Positions 19,207 through 27,774 of a stretch of 64,000 nucleotides of DNA are shown one piece after another (position 1 is the first letter of the stretch; every line of letters begins with the position of its first letter). This DNA is from an uncultured Solirubrobacterales bacterium (GTDB taxonomy: Bacteria > Actinomycetota > Thermoleophilia > Solirubrobacterales > JACPNS01): the NCBI GenBank assembly GCA_937128795.1, contig CAKZMQ010000001.1, forward strand, positions 433,285-497,284, given 5' to 3'. The translations under genes and the position numbers were made by a program. The notes under the pieces are model-generated. The model was not told where the DNA came from, searched no databases, and saw only the letters and a program-made list of their open reading frames with translations.

Positions 19207-21276
19207 TTACGGCGATCCCCAAGAGTCGACAGAAACGCTCGCGGTGGGTGGCGTCAGCGGATTACTGAAGTGCCACGCACCACTCGACGGAACGAGGAGG
19301 CCAATTCCGTCACCGCCAACGGCGTCCCAGTTTCCAGCAACTGGCTTCATCGCTGAAGTACCCCACACCGGATACGGAGTCATGACTTGTGAGGCCGGCG
19401 CGGCAACGCTATTGGTGAGGAACCACGTTGCGGTTGGAGGGTGGAAGAGGCCAATTCCATCACCGCCGGCACCGTCCCAGTTTCCAGCAATGGGCTTCAT
19501 TTCTGAGGTTCCCCAGACAACGCCTGGTTGTGCGTCCGCGGTTGGCGAGGAAGAGCTGTTACTCAGATACCAGCTCGCGGTGGGTGGGTGGAAGAACCCG
19601 ATTCCATCCCCGCCAACACCATCCCAGTTCCCTGCGATGGGTTGCATGGAGCCGGTTCCCCAAACGGTCCCGTTAAGTGCATCTGGACTTGGATTCGAAG
19701 CGCTGTTACTCAGGTACCACCTTGCAGTCACGGTGTCGAACAGGCCGATTCCATCACCGCCAACGCCGTCCCAGTTTCCAGCAACTGGCTTCATCGTCGG
19801 TGTGCCCCAGGCCGTTCCGTTCGTGACCATATTCGAGGGGGGATTCGTGAGGCTGTTGGAAAGAAACCACTGAGCAGTCCGAGGGCGGAAGTATCCCGGT
19901 GTGGAGGTTCCGTTGCCGTCCCAGTCGCCGGCAAGCGGAATCATTTCCGCGGGCCGATGCTCTGCTTCAACGGCGAGTAGGTTCTCAGCGATTCGTGCGT
20001 CTTGCATGAAGACCAGGTCAGTACCGACCGTCGGACAAGTCGTGCCGACCGCAGCTGTAGTTCCAGAAACAAGACCGCCGAGAGTGCTGTCAGGTCCGAC
20101 CCAGGTGCCGCCGCTATCCCCATATCTCGCGCATCCACTCGCACGAAACAAGTTCCCTACGACGATCCCGCCCACATACGGTAGGGTCACATTCGTTTGA
20201 TCGACAGTCCCGCAAGAGAAGCCGCTCGTTCTGCCAAAACGGCAACCGAAAGATCCAACGATCGGTGAGCGTGTTGCGTATGTTTGGTCCAGTGGGTTTC
20301 CAGTACCCCAGTTGGCAAAGTAACCGCCCTGAGCGTTCTCGCCCCAGTAACCAGTCATCGCGATCGCCCCCCAATCGCCCGCAAGTCCGAAGTTGCTTGC
20401 GACCATCGTCCCGATGCTCAGGTTGTTGGGATAGAGCGGGGTGACTTCAGATTTCCATGCGGTTCCGGCGGCGCCGCAATGACCGGCCGTGATCAAGAAG
20501 CGATTAGCGCCTTGTTTTGCGACGAAGCCCGCACTGCACGCGCCACCGCCGGTTTCGAAGATTTCCACTCCGCCTCGCAGTGGCTTTGTGCAGTACGGAA
20601 AGGTGCAGGTTGCGGGCTGGACCTCAGTCTTTTCGCGCCCTGACGGCACGAAAACGACGGGATCCGATTCGGCCAAGACTTGATCAAGCGATTCACTAAC
20701 CTCCGACCTCGAAATCGAACGGTCGTACTCGACCGCAACACGGTTTCGGCGAAGGTCGATGAATGCTGAGGTCCGCCCGTGGAGTGACTTCGTGCTGACA
20801 AACCCGCGGCCAACTTTGTCGAGCACCGACTGGAGATCTGCCTTCGAGTGCTCTACGCGCTCAAGCCTCACGGCCCCCTGAAGGAACTTTGAACTTGCCG
20901 CCGCGCGCGCCGCGAGCTCATCGAGCCCGCTGCCACTTTTTCGGGCGAGCTGAACGATGATCTTGTTCGACCCTTCGTCGTAGTAGACACCACCGAAACC
21001 CGCCCCGACACTTGATTCAAGCTCATCAGCCAATGACACACCCTGACTCTGAATGAACAACCTCTCGCGAGCGTTCTTGTCGCTCAAGCCGGTAGCCGTT
21101 TTGTAGGCCGAGACCACTTCTTCGTTGAGCGGCGCTGGACTGTCGGCGGCGGCGATTCCGGCGGGCAGTAGGAAGGTTGCAGCGCATCCGAGCCAAACCG
21201 CCATGGTGATTCGCGAAGATCGTTTCGGAAGACGGAGGGAGGTGGTACGGGTCAGCCGGGTCATTGAAAGCCTCAT
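19207..21276 (-). CDS. Secreted S1-family (streptogrisin/alpha-lytic-like) serine protease with five C-terminal DWDG-type repeats
   Basis: Signal peptide, prodomain-like region, ITAGHCG / GDWGAIAM / YGDSGGTWVG triad motifs, then five copies of about 49 aa (AGNWDGVGGDGIGLFHPPTATWYLSNS). Confidence 0.85.
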   Translation of the reverse strand: MRLSMTRLTRTTSLRLPKRSSRITMAVWLGCAATFLLPAGIAAADSPAPLNEEVVSAYKTATGLSDKNARERLFIQSQGVSLADELESSVGAGFGGVYYDEGSNKIIVQLARKSGSGLDELAARAAASSKFLQGAVRLERVEHSKADLQSVLDKVGRGFVSTKSLHGRTSAFIDLRRNRVAVEYDRSISRSEVSESLDQVLAESDPVVFVPSGREKTEVQPATCTFPYCTKPLRGGVEIFETGGGACSAGFVAKQGANRFLITAGHCGAAGTAWKSEVTPLYPNNLSIGTMVASNFGLAGDWGAIAMTGYWGENAQGGYFANWGTGNPLDQTYATRSPIVGSFGCRFGRTSGFSCGTVDQTNVTLPYVGGIVVGNLFRASGCARYGDSGGTWVGPDSTLGGLVSGTTAAVGTTCPTVGTDLVFMQDARIAENLLAVEAEHRPAEMIPLAGDWDGNGTSTPGYFRPRTAQWFLSNSLTNPPSNMVTNGTAWGTPTMKPVAGNWDGVGGDGIGLFDTVTARWYLSNSASNPSPDALNGTVWGTGSMQPIAGNWDGVGGDGIGFFHPPTASWYLSNSSSSPTADAQPGVVWGTSEMKPIAGNWDGAGGDGIGLFHPPTATWFLTNSVAAPASQVMTPYPVWGTSAMKPVAGNWDAVGGDGIGLLVPSSGAWHFSNPLTPPTASVSVDSWGSP
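19300..19935. repeat. Five tandem intragenic repeats, period about 150 bp
   Basis: Recurring attccatcaccgccaacgccgtcccagtttccagcaactggcttcat-like segments near 19302, 19453, 19602, 19748 and 19905. Confidence 0.85.
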
Positions 21277-21332
21277 TCTTCAATCGGGAGCAATGTTGCC
21301 GCACAATACCCGATTGTGATGTCGGAGAAGGG

Positions 21333-21355
21333 TTAGTAGCAATGATTGCTACTAA
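21333..21355. promoter_or_regulatory. 23-bp palindrome upstream of the protease gene, putative operator
   Basis: TTAGTAGCAAT-G-ATTGCTACTAA with 11-bp perfect arms; partial third copy gTAGCAATcc at about 21360-21366. Confidence 0.55.
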
Positions 21356-21379
21356 TGGGTAGCAATCCTCGATGTACCG

Positions 21380-22144
21380 CTAACTGCTTTCATGAGACGA
21401 CTCGCGCTGTCGCTGTTGGACGACCAGGAGTAAAAATCTCGGCAGTGTGGAGAGGTATCGACGAACAAGCCTTCGCGGATCGCTGAACATTCGGTGAAAC
21501 CACTCGAAACCTGCGCGCCGGACCCATCCGGGCGCTTGGTTGACGCGGCCAGAAATGAAGTCAAATGCTGCACCAACGCCACAGAGCACTGGGGGTTCCA
21601 GCGATTCGCGATATTCGTTCATCCAAATTTCTTGCTTGGGACTCCCAAGCCCGACCCACACGACGTCTGGCTGGTCCGCGTTTATCGCGCCGATCAACGC
21701 CGCTCGCTCAGACGCGCTCAGCTGTCGGTGAGGCGGCGAAAAGCCGCCGACGACGTTAAGCTTTGGATACTGGATCGCCAGCTCAGTTTTCAACCTCTCG
21801 AGCGTCTCTTCGTCATGTCCGCCAAGCAACCAGACTCGATGACCGCTTCTCTCGGCGCGCTGGCAATGCGCCCGCATTAGGTCTGGTCCATAGACCCGAC
21901 CATGGATCCGTTCTCCGAGCATGCGGGCAGCGAGCACGACTCCACTGCCGTCAGGCGTAACGAATGCAGCGTTCTCATATGCGAGGCGCAGCGAAGCGTT
22001 ACTCCTCGCGAACACCAAGGAGCTCGCAGGAGCGCAGCAGATGAACGTCCGTCCGCGCGACGCAACCGCTGCATCGATTGCGTCAAGCACCTCCTCGTAA
22101 TCCGTAATCGCGACTTCGGTGCCGATGATGTCGCGTTTGCGCAT
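21380..22144 (-). CDS. WecG/TagA/CpsF-family glycosyltransferase
   Basis: VTPDGSGVVLAARMLG...RVYGPDLM; VWLLGGHDE; VWVGLGSPKQEIWM; CGVGAAFDFISGRVNQAPGWVRRAGFEWFHRM. Confidence 0.93.
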   Translation of the reverse strand: MRKRDIIGTEVAITDYEEVLDAIDAAVASRGRTFICCAPASSLVFARSNASLRLAYENAAFVTPDGSGVVLAARMLGERIHGRVYGPDLMRAHCQRAERSGHRVWLLGGHDEETLERLKTELAIQYPKLNVVGGFSPPHRQLSASERAALIGAINADQPDVVWVGLGSPKQEIWMNEYRESLEPPVLCGVGAAFDFISGRVNQAPGWVRRAGFEWFHRMFSDPRRLVRRYLSTLPRFLLLVVQQRQRESSHESS

Positions 22145-22147
22145 CGT

Positions 22148-22528
22148 TCAGACTCCGTCGCCGTTTTCCAGCCGTCGTAGTCGTTCCTCGGCCGCGGCGA
22201 GTTTTTGGGCGAGCACTTTGTTCTGGTCCGACAGCTTTGAAATCGAGGCAGAGAAATGCAGCAACATGAATGTCGCGAACCCGAGGCCGAAACCGAACAG
22301 GGCGTTCGACGGTGTGGCAATCCCGACCCACGATGCGAGTTGCGCGAGCGCTCCGCTGAAGATCGCCAGCAGCAAGAGAATCAGGGAGGCGAACATCCAG
22401 AGCAACGAATAGCGCTCCATCAATCGGCGCTGGCGTACGAGTTCGAAAACGACTACGACCATCGCTACCGATCCGACGATTGCCGCCAGCTGAAGCCGAC
22501 CGTTGAGTGCTGCGTCGGCCAAGATCAT
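22148..22528 (-). CDS. DUF2304-like small membrane protein
   Basis: Two TM segments plus RRLMERYSLLWMFASLILLLLAIF and a coiled-coil C-terminus; adjacent to a GT2. Confidence 0.75.
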   Translation of the reverse strand: MILADAALNGRLQLAAIVGSVAMVVVVFELVRQRRLMERYSLLWMFASLILLLLAIFSGALAQLASWVGIATPSNALFGFGLGFATFMLLHFSASISKLSDQNKVLAQKLAAAEERLRRLENGDGV

Positions 22529-23280
22529 TGCATCGGAGTTGAAGAGACGGGCGCATGATCGCGCGGCTCAACGATCGTGCGCGCGCGGAACAGACCGACG
22601 AACACTGCGAGCAGGACCTTCAGCATGTAGTAGCCCGAGTGCACCCAGGTGATTGAAGACCGCCCGCTTTCGCGGTGGTCCATCTTGACCGACACCTCGG
22701 CCGTTTTCAGTTCGTGTCGGTGCATCATCAGGATCGCCTCGACCTCCGGATAGTCGTGCGGGTAGTCGCGCGCAAAAAGGGCGATCGCCCGTCGGTTTGC
22801 GAGTCGAAAACCGGAGGTCGGGTCCGTCACGCGTTGGCGTGTGATCGCGGAGAGCACGAGCGAAAAGACGACGATGCCCGCACGACGCGCGAACGTCTGC
22901 TTGTACTCGCCCTCGCCGAGGAAGCGCGAGCCGTAGACCAAGTCGACGGACGGTTCGGCTTCGAGTCGATCCACCAACTTCGGCAACTCGCTCGCGGGGT
23001 GCTGCCCATCGCCGTCGATCTGCACAGCCATGTCGTACTCATTCGCGAGCGCAAACTGATAGCCGCTCTGTACGGCTCCGCCGATGCCAAGATTGATTGG
23101 GTGGATCACAACCCTCGCCCCGGCATCGACCGCGGCGCGCGCGGTTCGGTCGGTCGAACCGTCGTCGATCACCACGACGTCGAACTCTGGTGTGACTTCG
23201 CGTATTGCCGTGACGACGCGTGCGATGGCGCCCTCTTCGTTGTAGGCAGGGACGATCGCGAGTTTCTTGGCTGTTGGCAT
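22525..23280 (-). CDS. GT2 family glycosyltransferase (polyprenyl-phosphate type)
   Basis: MPTAKKLAIVPAYNEEGAIARVV, VVIDDGSTDRTARAA, IDGDGQHPASELPKL. Start revised from 23451. Confidence 0.9.
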   Translation of the reverse strand: MPTAKKLAIVPAYNEEGAIARVVTAIREVTPEFDVVVIDDGSTDRTARAAVDAGARVVIHPINLGIGGAVQSGYQFALANEYDMAVQIDGDGQHPASELPKLVDRLEAEPSVDLVYGSRFLGEGEYKQTFARRAGIVVFSLVLSAITRQRVTDPTSGFRLANRRAIALFARDYPHDYPEVEAILMMHRHELKTAEVSVKMDHRESGRSSITWVHSGYYMLKVLLAVFVGLFRARTIVEPRDHAPVSSTPMQ

Positions 23281-23284
23281 CGGC

Positions 23285-24472
23285 CTAATTATGTCCGTCG
23301 GATGGGTCGGCGCCGACGGCACGTCGATATGAACCGACGGTTGCGCGAGCCGATGCGGTCCAGGTGAAATCTTTGACGCGCTCGAGTCCGCGTCTGCGGA
23401 GGTCTTCGGCAAGAGCGGTGTCTGACAGCACTCGGTCGATTGCTGCGCCAATCGCTGACGTGTCGGTTGGGTCGAACGTTACAGCGGCATCGCCGGCCAC
23501 CTCGGGCACCGAAGACGTGTTCGAGCAGACAACTGCGGTGCCGCGCGCCATCGCTTCGAGCACCGGCATGCCGAATCCCTCTCGCAGGGTCGGATAGGCG
23601 AAGACGTCGGCGACGACATAGAGACCTTCGAGGTCTTCGTTTGCGACCCAGCCGGTGAAGCGAACGGAATCGCCAACGCCAAGCGTTGTCACCTGCTCGA
23701 CGAGGTGATCCTGGCCGAGACCGGCGTGCCCGGCGATCACCAGCACCGGTCGCTCGGGATCATCGCCGAAGGTGGCGGCATAGGCGTCGATCAACCGCGG
23801 GATGTTCTTGTGGGCCAGCGATGAGGCGACGCAGAGGATCACCGCGGAGTCGCCGAGGTTGAAGCGGTCTCTGATCGCGGGCGCAGCGGTCGGGGCAGCC
23901 GACTGAGAGTGGCCGAAGCCGAGCAGGACGACGTCGATTTTCGCGCCATCGATCCCGTAGGTCTCGATCAGGTCATCCTTTGTCGCCTGCGAATCGGCGA
24001 GCACCCTTTGGGAGCGGCGGGCGCCGAGCGGAACCAGCAGTTCCAGGCCCTTCTGGGCAAGCCCCGGGAACGTCTCGGGGTGGTGATGGAAAATCAGGTC
24101 GTGGACCGTTACGACTCGAGTGCCGGCAGTGAAGGGCGCACCGGTCGTGCCCATGCTGTGCATGAACTTCACCCCCTCGCGCCGCGCGAACCAAGGCAGC
24201 AGGAACAGCTCGGCAAAAGCACGCATCGGTTTGTTCTCGCCGTTGATCGGCAGCACGCGCAACCGGACGTTGGCGGGCCAGCCCTCATCGATCAGAGGTC
24301 GTTCGGCTTCGCGAACGACAAACACGACGAAATCACGGTCGGGCAGTTCGGCAGCAAGTTCGTGGATCAGCTCGCGCGCATAGATCTCTGTGCCGCCGAC
24401 CTTGCCGGGCACGAGATAGAGCAGATTTATGCCGATGCGCTGCGGTAGCGCTGCGTGAACGTCGGAAGTGAT
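23285..24472 (-). CDS. GT4 family glycosyltransferase (non-canonical start suspected; track start 24412)
   Basis: In-frame upstream residues ...RIGINLLYLVPGKVGGTEIYARELI; C-terminal YPTLREGFGMPVLEAMARGTAVVCSNTSSVPEVAGDAA. Confidence 0.82.
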   Translation of the reverse strand: MTSDVHAALPQRIGINLLYLVPGKVGGTEIYARELIHELAAELPDRDFVVFVVREAERPLIDEGWPANVRLRVLPINGENKPMRAFAELFLLPWFARREGVKFMHSMGTTGAPFTAGTRVVTVHDLIFHHHPETFPGLAQKGLELLVPLGARRSQRVLADSQATKDDLIETYGIDGAKIDVVLLGFGHSQSAAPTAAPAIRDRFNLGDSAVILCVASSLAHKNIPRLIDAYAATFGDDPERPVLVIAGHAGLGQDHLVEQVTTLGVGDSVRFTGWVANEDLEGLYVVADVFAYPTLREGFGMPVLEAMARGTAVVCSNTSSVPEVAGDAAVTFDPTDTSAIGAAIDRVLSDTALAEDLRRRGLERVKDFTWTASARATVGSYRRAVGADPSDGHN

Positions 24473-24481
24473 TGCGCCAGC

Positions 24482-25465
24482 TTACGAACTGGCGACTGCG
24501 GCCAGCTCCGAATCGACCATCAGCTGCAGCAACCCGCGCAGATCCGTGTCTGCACGCCAACCGAGCCGCTCGGCGGCCTTCGACGGGTTGCCGGCTAGCA
24601 AGGCTTCGTCGCCTTTGCGTGTCAGCGCGGGATCGAAGCGGATGTAGTCATCGGTTTCGAGATCAAGCAGACTGAAGGTGGTTCGAACGAGTTCCTCGAC
24701 CGTATAGGTGCGTCCGCTTGCGAGCACGAAATCGTCTCCCTCGTCCTGCTGCAGCATCAACCACATAGCGTTCACGTAGTCCACCGCGTAGCCCCAGTCG
24801 CGTCGCGCCGAGATGTCTCCAAGTACCAGCTCGTCGACGTCGCCGCGCTTGATCGCAACGGCGGTCGCGACGACTTTGCGCGTGACGAAATCCGTCGGTC
24901 GTCGCGGCGATTCGTGGTTGTAGAGAATGCCGGACGAGGCGTGCACACCGTGGTGCCTGCGGTAGGCGTAGACGAGGTTGTGTCCTGCGACCTTTCCGAC
25001 TCCGTACGGGGAAGTCGGTCGCGGCGGAGTCTGTTCGTTCTGCGGACTGACTTCGGCGCCGCGAAACATTTCCGATGAACTCGCCTGGAAAAAGCGGGTC
25101 TCCGGCGAGCTGGCGACGATCGCATCAAGCAGGCTCGTGACGCTTCCCGCCATGAACTCGACCGTCTCGATCGGCCGGTCCCAGGAGGCGTAGACGACTG
25201 ACGGTGCCGCGAGGTTGTAGATCTCGGTCGGACGCAGATCCGCGACGAGCGCTTCGACCGCCCGGGCATCGGTCAGGTCGAGTTCGTGTAGCTCAAGCTG
25301 GTCGCTGATCGCAGCAAGGTTCTGACGCGGCTTGTCGCCGCCGGACTTCACGACTCCCGCAACCGAGTAGCCCTTTTCGAGCAGTAGCTCCGCGAGGTAG
25401 CTCCCGTCCTGACCGGCGATGCCAGTGATCAGGGCGCTGCGGCGGTTGTCGTCGGGTGATGCGAT
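24482..25465 (-). CDS. GDP-mannose 4,6-dehydratase-like SDR (non-canonical start suspected; track start 25351)
   Basis: Upstream in-frame sequence [79 protein letters not shown]. Confidence 0.85.
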   Translation of the reverse strand: MASPDDNRRSALITGIAGQDGSYLAELLLEKGYSVAGVVKSGGDKPRQNLAAISDQLELHELDLTDARAVEALVADLRPTEIYNLAAPSVVYASWDRPIETVEFMAGSVTSLLDAIVASSPETRFFQASSSEMFRGAEVSPQNEQTPPRPTSPYGVGKVAGHNLVYAYRRHHGVHASSGILYNHESPRRPTDFVTRKVVATAVAIKRGDVDELVLGDISARRDWGYAVDYVNAMWLMLQQDEGDDFVLASGRTYTVEELVRTTFSLLDLETDDYIRFDPALTRKGDEALLAGNPSKAAERLGWRADTDLRGLLQLMVDSELAAVASS

Positions 25466-25517
25466 GAGACGAGTGTAAGTCGAAGCCCTCTAGGCGTGGG
25501 GTTAGACTCGCTCGACA

Positions 25518-26813
25518 ATGGACTCAGCGCCCGAAAACACTTTGTCAACCGACCAGCGACGAGCCGACATCAAGAGCAAGATTGACGGCCTGGTCGGCGA
25601 GTACTTCGACCTTGCACCACCGCCACCGGACACGGAATGCCCTCTGTCGGTGCCGCTTTACGGCGCCGGGGAGGTCAACGGAGCGATCGATGCTCTACTC
25701 ACACAGAACGTCACCATGGGTGCCCGTGTGCGTGAATTCGAGGCGGCGTTCGCGCAGGAGATGGGCAGTAAGCACGCGATCATGGTGAACAGCGGTTCAT
25801 CGGCAAACCTGCTCGCTGTTTCGGTGCTCGCGCAGACAGCATTGGCGGGTCATCTGCAGCCCGGTGACGAGGTGATCGTCCCAGCCGTGACCTGGTCCAC
25901 TTCGATCGCCCCGATTTTGCAGCTCGGCTGCGTGCCGGTGCTCGTCGACATCGACGAGGACACGCTGAACATGCGTCCGGAATCGATCGACGAGGCGCTG
26001 AGCGATCGCACGCGCGCAGTCATGCCAGTCCACCTATTGGGTAATCCGGTGGACATGGATCCGCTGATGGAGCGTGCACGAGCCCGCGATCTCTGGGTTA
26101 TCGAAGACACCTGCGAATCCCTCGGCACGGAAATCGCCGGTCGCAAAGTTGGTTCGTTCGGAGACTTCGGGACCTTCAGTTTCTATTTCTCGCACCACAT
26201 CACGACGATCGAGGGTGGGATGGTGGTTACTGATGACGACGAACTCAACGATCTCGCCCGGTCGTTGCGCGCGCACGGTTGGTCGCGCGACATGTCGACG
26301 CGACCACAACTTGAGGCTGACAACCCGAACATCGACCCGCGCTTTCTGTTCGTGAATGTTGGCTACAACCTTCGGCCGATGGAGGTCCAGGCTGCGTTCG
26401 GTCTGGTCCAGCTGCAGCGGCTCGCCGAGTTCAACGAGCGCCGTCGCAGCAACGCCGAGTTTCTCACCGAGGCCCTGCACACCTACAGCGACCGCATCCG
26501 TCTGATCAACGAACAGGAAGGCGGGCGCAGCACATGGTTCGGCTTTTCTGTGATCACCGAGAGTGCCGAGCAACGTACTCGGCTGTGCGATCACCTCGAA
26601 GCCCGCAACATCGCTACGCGCCCGATCGTCGCCGGCAACCTCGCACTCCAACCGGCCTTCCGGAACAACCCGCACCGCACGATCGGCGATCTCGAAGTGG
26701 CGACACGCGTCGGTGAGCGCGGCCTGTTCATCGGCAACCATCCGAGCATGACCGAGGCCCAACTCCAGCACGTGGTCGGGGCGTTTCGCGAGTTCTTCAC
26801 CGGCGACGGCTAG
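25518..26813 (+). CDS. DegT/DnrJ/EryC1-fold PLP enzyme of the ColD/RfbH 3-dehydratase type (active-site Lys replaced by His)
   Basis: NSGSSANLLAVSVL, VIPAVTWSTSIAPILQLGCVPVLVDID, VIEDTCESLGTE, SFYFSHHITTIEGG where HH replaces the usual K(N/H). Confidence 0.85.
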   Translation: MDSAPENTLSTDQRRADIKSKIDGLVGEYFDLAPPPPDTECPLSVPLYGAGEVNGAIDALLTQNVTMGARVREFEAAFAQEMGSKHAIMVNSGSSANLLAVSVLAQTALAGHLQPGDEVIVPAVTWSTSIAPILQLGCVPVLVDIDEDTLNMRPESIDEALSDRTRAVMPVHLLGNPVDMDPLMERARARDLWVIEDTCESLGTEIAGRKVGSFGDFGTFSFYFSHHITTIEGGMVVTDDDELNDLARSLRAHGWSRDMSTRPQLEADNPNIDPRFLFVNVGYNLRPMEVQAAFGLVQLQRLAEFNERRRSNAEFLTEALHTYSDRIRLINEQEGGRSTWFGFSVITESAEQRTRLCDHLEARNIATRPIVAGNLALQPAFRNNPHRTIGDLEVATRVGERGLFIGNHPSMTEAQLQHVVGAFREFFTGDG

Positions 26814-26825
26814 GGGTAGTCACGT

Positions 26826-27773
26826 ATGCCGGGGACTGCTTTCGTGACGGGCGCATCGAGTTTCGCCGGACGACAACTCTGCCGCCAGTTGGTGGACGCC
26901 GGTTGGCGCGTGCACGGCACGGTCAATCGCAGGGCCGCGGACGTCGATGCGGTTGACGCCCATCGTGTCGACATCGCTGACCGCGACAGGCTCGTCGAGC
27001 TGATCGACGGAGCCGGTCCGGATGTCGTCTTCCATCTCGCCGCGATCGTCGACACGGTCGAAACCCCGTCGACGACCGAGCTCTACCGCGTGAACACCCT
27101 CGGTACCGCGGCCGTTACGGATGCGATCACCGCTGCCGCGCCATCGGCGCGGCTCGTCTTCACCAGTTCAGCGTTCGTCTACGGGCGCACTGCCGACGAC
27201 GAGCAACCGATTTCCGAGAGTCTGGCGATGCGCCCGGTGACGCCATACGGGGCAAGCAAGGCCGCGGCCGAGCTCATCGTCGGCCAGTTCGCGCGAGCGG
27301 GCGGCGACGCGGTCATCTCGCGAGCATTCCAGCACTCCGGTCGCGGGCACATCGGCGCGTACGCACTCGCTGACTGGGGCCGTCAGGTCGCAGAGATCGC
27401 AGCCGGGTTGAGCGACCCGCTCGTTTCAGTCGGCAACCTTGAGGTCGAACGCGACTATCTCGACGTGCGCGACGTGGCATCGGCCTACATTGCGCTGGCG
27501 GAGAAGGGAAAATCCGGTGAGGCGTACAACGTCGCAAGCGGTCAGCCAGTGACCATGCGAGCGCTGCTCGACGGCCTGATCGCGCAGTTTGGGATCGATG
27601 TCACCGTCGAGCCAGATCCGTCGCGAATGCGAAAAGTCGACCAGCAGACCTTCGTCGCCAACATCGCGAAGATCGAGGCCGATACAGGGTGGAAGCCTGT
27701 GTTGTCGACCGAGGAAATGCTGGCGTCGCTCGCCGATTACTGGCGAGCCGAAACCGACTCGAGGACTGGCTGA
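26826..27773 (+). CDS. NAD-dependent epimerase/dehydratase (SDR)
   Basis: MPGTAFVTGASSFAGRQLCRQL, VFTSSAFVYG, TPYGASKAAAELIV. Confidence 0.85.
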   Translation: MPGTAFVTGASSFAGRQLCRQLVDAGWRVHGTVNRRAADVDAVDAHRVDIADRDRLVELIDGAGPDVVFHLAAIVDTVETPSTTELYRVNTLGTAAVTDAITAAAPSARLVFTSSAFVYGRTADDEQPISESLAMRPVTPYGASKAAAELIVGQFARAGGDAVISRAFQHSGRGHIGAYALADWGRQVAEIAAGLSDPLVSVGNLEVERDYLDVRDVASAYIALAEKGKSGEAYNVASGQPVTMRALLDGLIAQFGIDVTVEPDPSRMRKVDQQTFVANIAKIEADTGWKPVLSTEEMLASLADYWRAETDSRTG

Positions 27774-27774
27774 G

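Noticed and set aside
19300-19935. Tandem repeats suggestive of a CRISPR-like array
   Set aside because: Period about 150 bp and in frame; they encode protein modules of the protease.
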